A stretch of 6,856 nt of DNA from an uncultured Bacilli bacterium. GTDB lineage: Bacteria > Bacillota_I > Bacilli_A > RF39 > UBA660. The position numbers were made by a program, and so were the translations under genes. Shown in pieces: positions 6,231 through 6,856 of this stretch. The notes under the pieces are model-generated. The model made no database searches. It was given only the letters and a program-made list of their open reading frames with translations, and was not told where the DNA came from. The stretch covers positions 1-6,856 of the forward strand of contig CAKOOW010000053.1 of NCBI GenBank assembly GCA_934098445.1, given 5' to 3'. Every line of letters begins with the position of its first letter. The first letter of the stretch is position 1.

Positions 6231-6856
6231 ATGAAGAATAAACTTATTGTTGATAATGAATTAAAGAAATTAGAAAATGATTTATATAGAGAAAATTTAA
6301 AGAAGAAAGAAAAGGAATTGTCTTTAAGATTAGAGGATTTAAAGAAAGGAAAGGATGATTCTTCGTATAAGGAATTACTAGGAAAAATATGTTCTAGTAA
6401 GAATTATTTATTGGGATTGTTATTCTTAAGGAAGGGGATAAAAGATTCTTTAGAAAAGGTAGAGTCTAGTTATTATTCTCTTTTAGAGGGGGAAAGAAAA
6501 AGATTAGTTACATCTTTAGAGAAGGATTTAGAGATTAATAGAAGGGAAATAGATAATAAACATTTAGAGTATAGAAAGCTTTTAGATGAAAAGGATAAGT
6601 ATGCTTTAAAGATAGATAAACAACGGAAAGAATTAGAAAAAGTTCTTTGGGAAGTAAGAAAACAAAGTGAAGAGTATACAGAAGAAGAGTTTGTTAATGA
6701 GTTGATTAAAATCTTTAGAAATAATGATTTTGGGAAAATGTATGATTCGCGGAATGAAGATTTGGGTTATTCTTTAGGACAAATTTTCATCATTAAGTAT
6801 GCTCTTACTAATTTAGTTAGATACTTAGATAAAGAAGATATTTCATTAAGTATGGC
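6231..6856 (+). CDS. Unrecognised coiled-coil-rich protein (first 208 residues, continues past window)
   Basis: The frame is open from ATG 6231, with AAAGAGG (6217-6223) seven bases upstream, to the right edge without a stop. I do not recognise a family. Residues about 8-40 are a Lys/Glu/Leu-rich helix. A short hydrophobic patch, YLLGLLFL (59-66), is too short for a clear membrane segment. Residues about 70-148 are dense in Glu, Lys and Leu in coiled-coil-like spacing (LEKDLEINRREIDNKHLEYR). After about 150 the composition becomes globular: EEFVNELIKIFRNNDFGKMYD, then LGYSLGQIFIIKYALTNLVRYL. There is no signal peptide and no P-loop in the visible part. It has its own promoter, so it need not act with the YlbE-like gene. 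Codon use resembles the neighbours (AGA, TTA). Possible roles include a structural or chromosome/division-associated protein, but nothing in the sequence decides this. Confidence 0.8.
   Translation, partial: MKNKLIVDNELKKLENDLYRENLKKKEKELSLRLEDLKKGKDDSSYKELLGKICSSKNYLLGLLFLRKGIKDSLEKVESSYYSLLEGERKRLVTSLEKDLEINRREIDNKHLEYRKLLDEKDKYALKIDKQRKELEKVLWEVRKQSEEYTEEEFVNELIKIFRNNDFGKMYDSRNEDLGYSLGQIFIIKYALTNLVRYLDKEDISLSM

Overview
The window is AT-rich bacterial DNA with every gene on the + strand. It looks like a low-GC Bacillota genome of the Bacilli lineage. The evidence is a parE-parC operon of the Bacilli type, Bacilli-type GGTGAT Shine-Dalgarno sites, a neighbouring YlbD-like/YlbE-like gene pair, and strong AGA/TTA codon preference. 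Tryptophan is read as TGG and parE ends in TGA, so the standard bacterial code applies rather than the Mycoplasma code. The species cannot be named from this window; an uncultured gut-type Bacilli lineage would fit, but that is inference.

Layout: (1) 3-878, the C-terminal half of threonyl-tRNA synthetase (thrS), cut by the left edge and closed by a hairpin terminator (882-918). (2) 879-1093, an intergenic region with a candidate promoter, a 17-bp inverted repeat just downstream of its -10, and an easily missed open frame encoding a short hydrophobic peptide that stops one base before the parE ATG. (3) 1094-5549, parE and parC, 4 bp apart, encoding both subunits of topoisomerase IV. (4) 5555-5597, a terminator-like hairpin whose 3' arm carries the ribosome binding site of the next gene. 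(5) 5598-6177, a tightly linked pair of small genes resembling the YlbD and YlbE families. (6) 6231 to the right edge, the start of an unrecognised coiled-coil-rich protein with its own good sigma-A-type promoter.

ParE (ATPase and TOPRIM) and ParC (DNA cleavage and C-terminal DNA-binding domain) form the A2B2 topoisomerase IV that decatenates daughter chromosomes. Both keep all the catalytic residues looked for. The ParC quinolone-target positions carry Ser84 and Asp88, the side chains usual in drug-sensitive enzymes.

Most of the window is housekeeping, and I see no mobile element, CRISPR array, tRNA or rRNA. The points most worth following are the shared terminator/RBS hairpin before the YlbD-like gene, a very acidic ParC tail ending in a sliding-clamp-binding-like QLDFF motif, the short hydrophobic frame coupled to parE, and the orphan coiled-coil gene at the right end.
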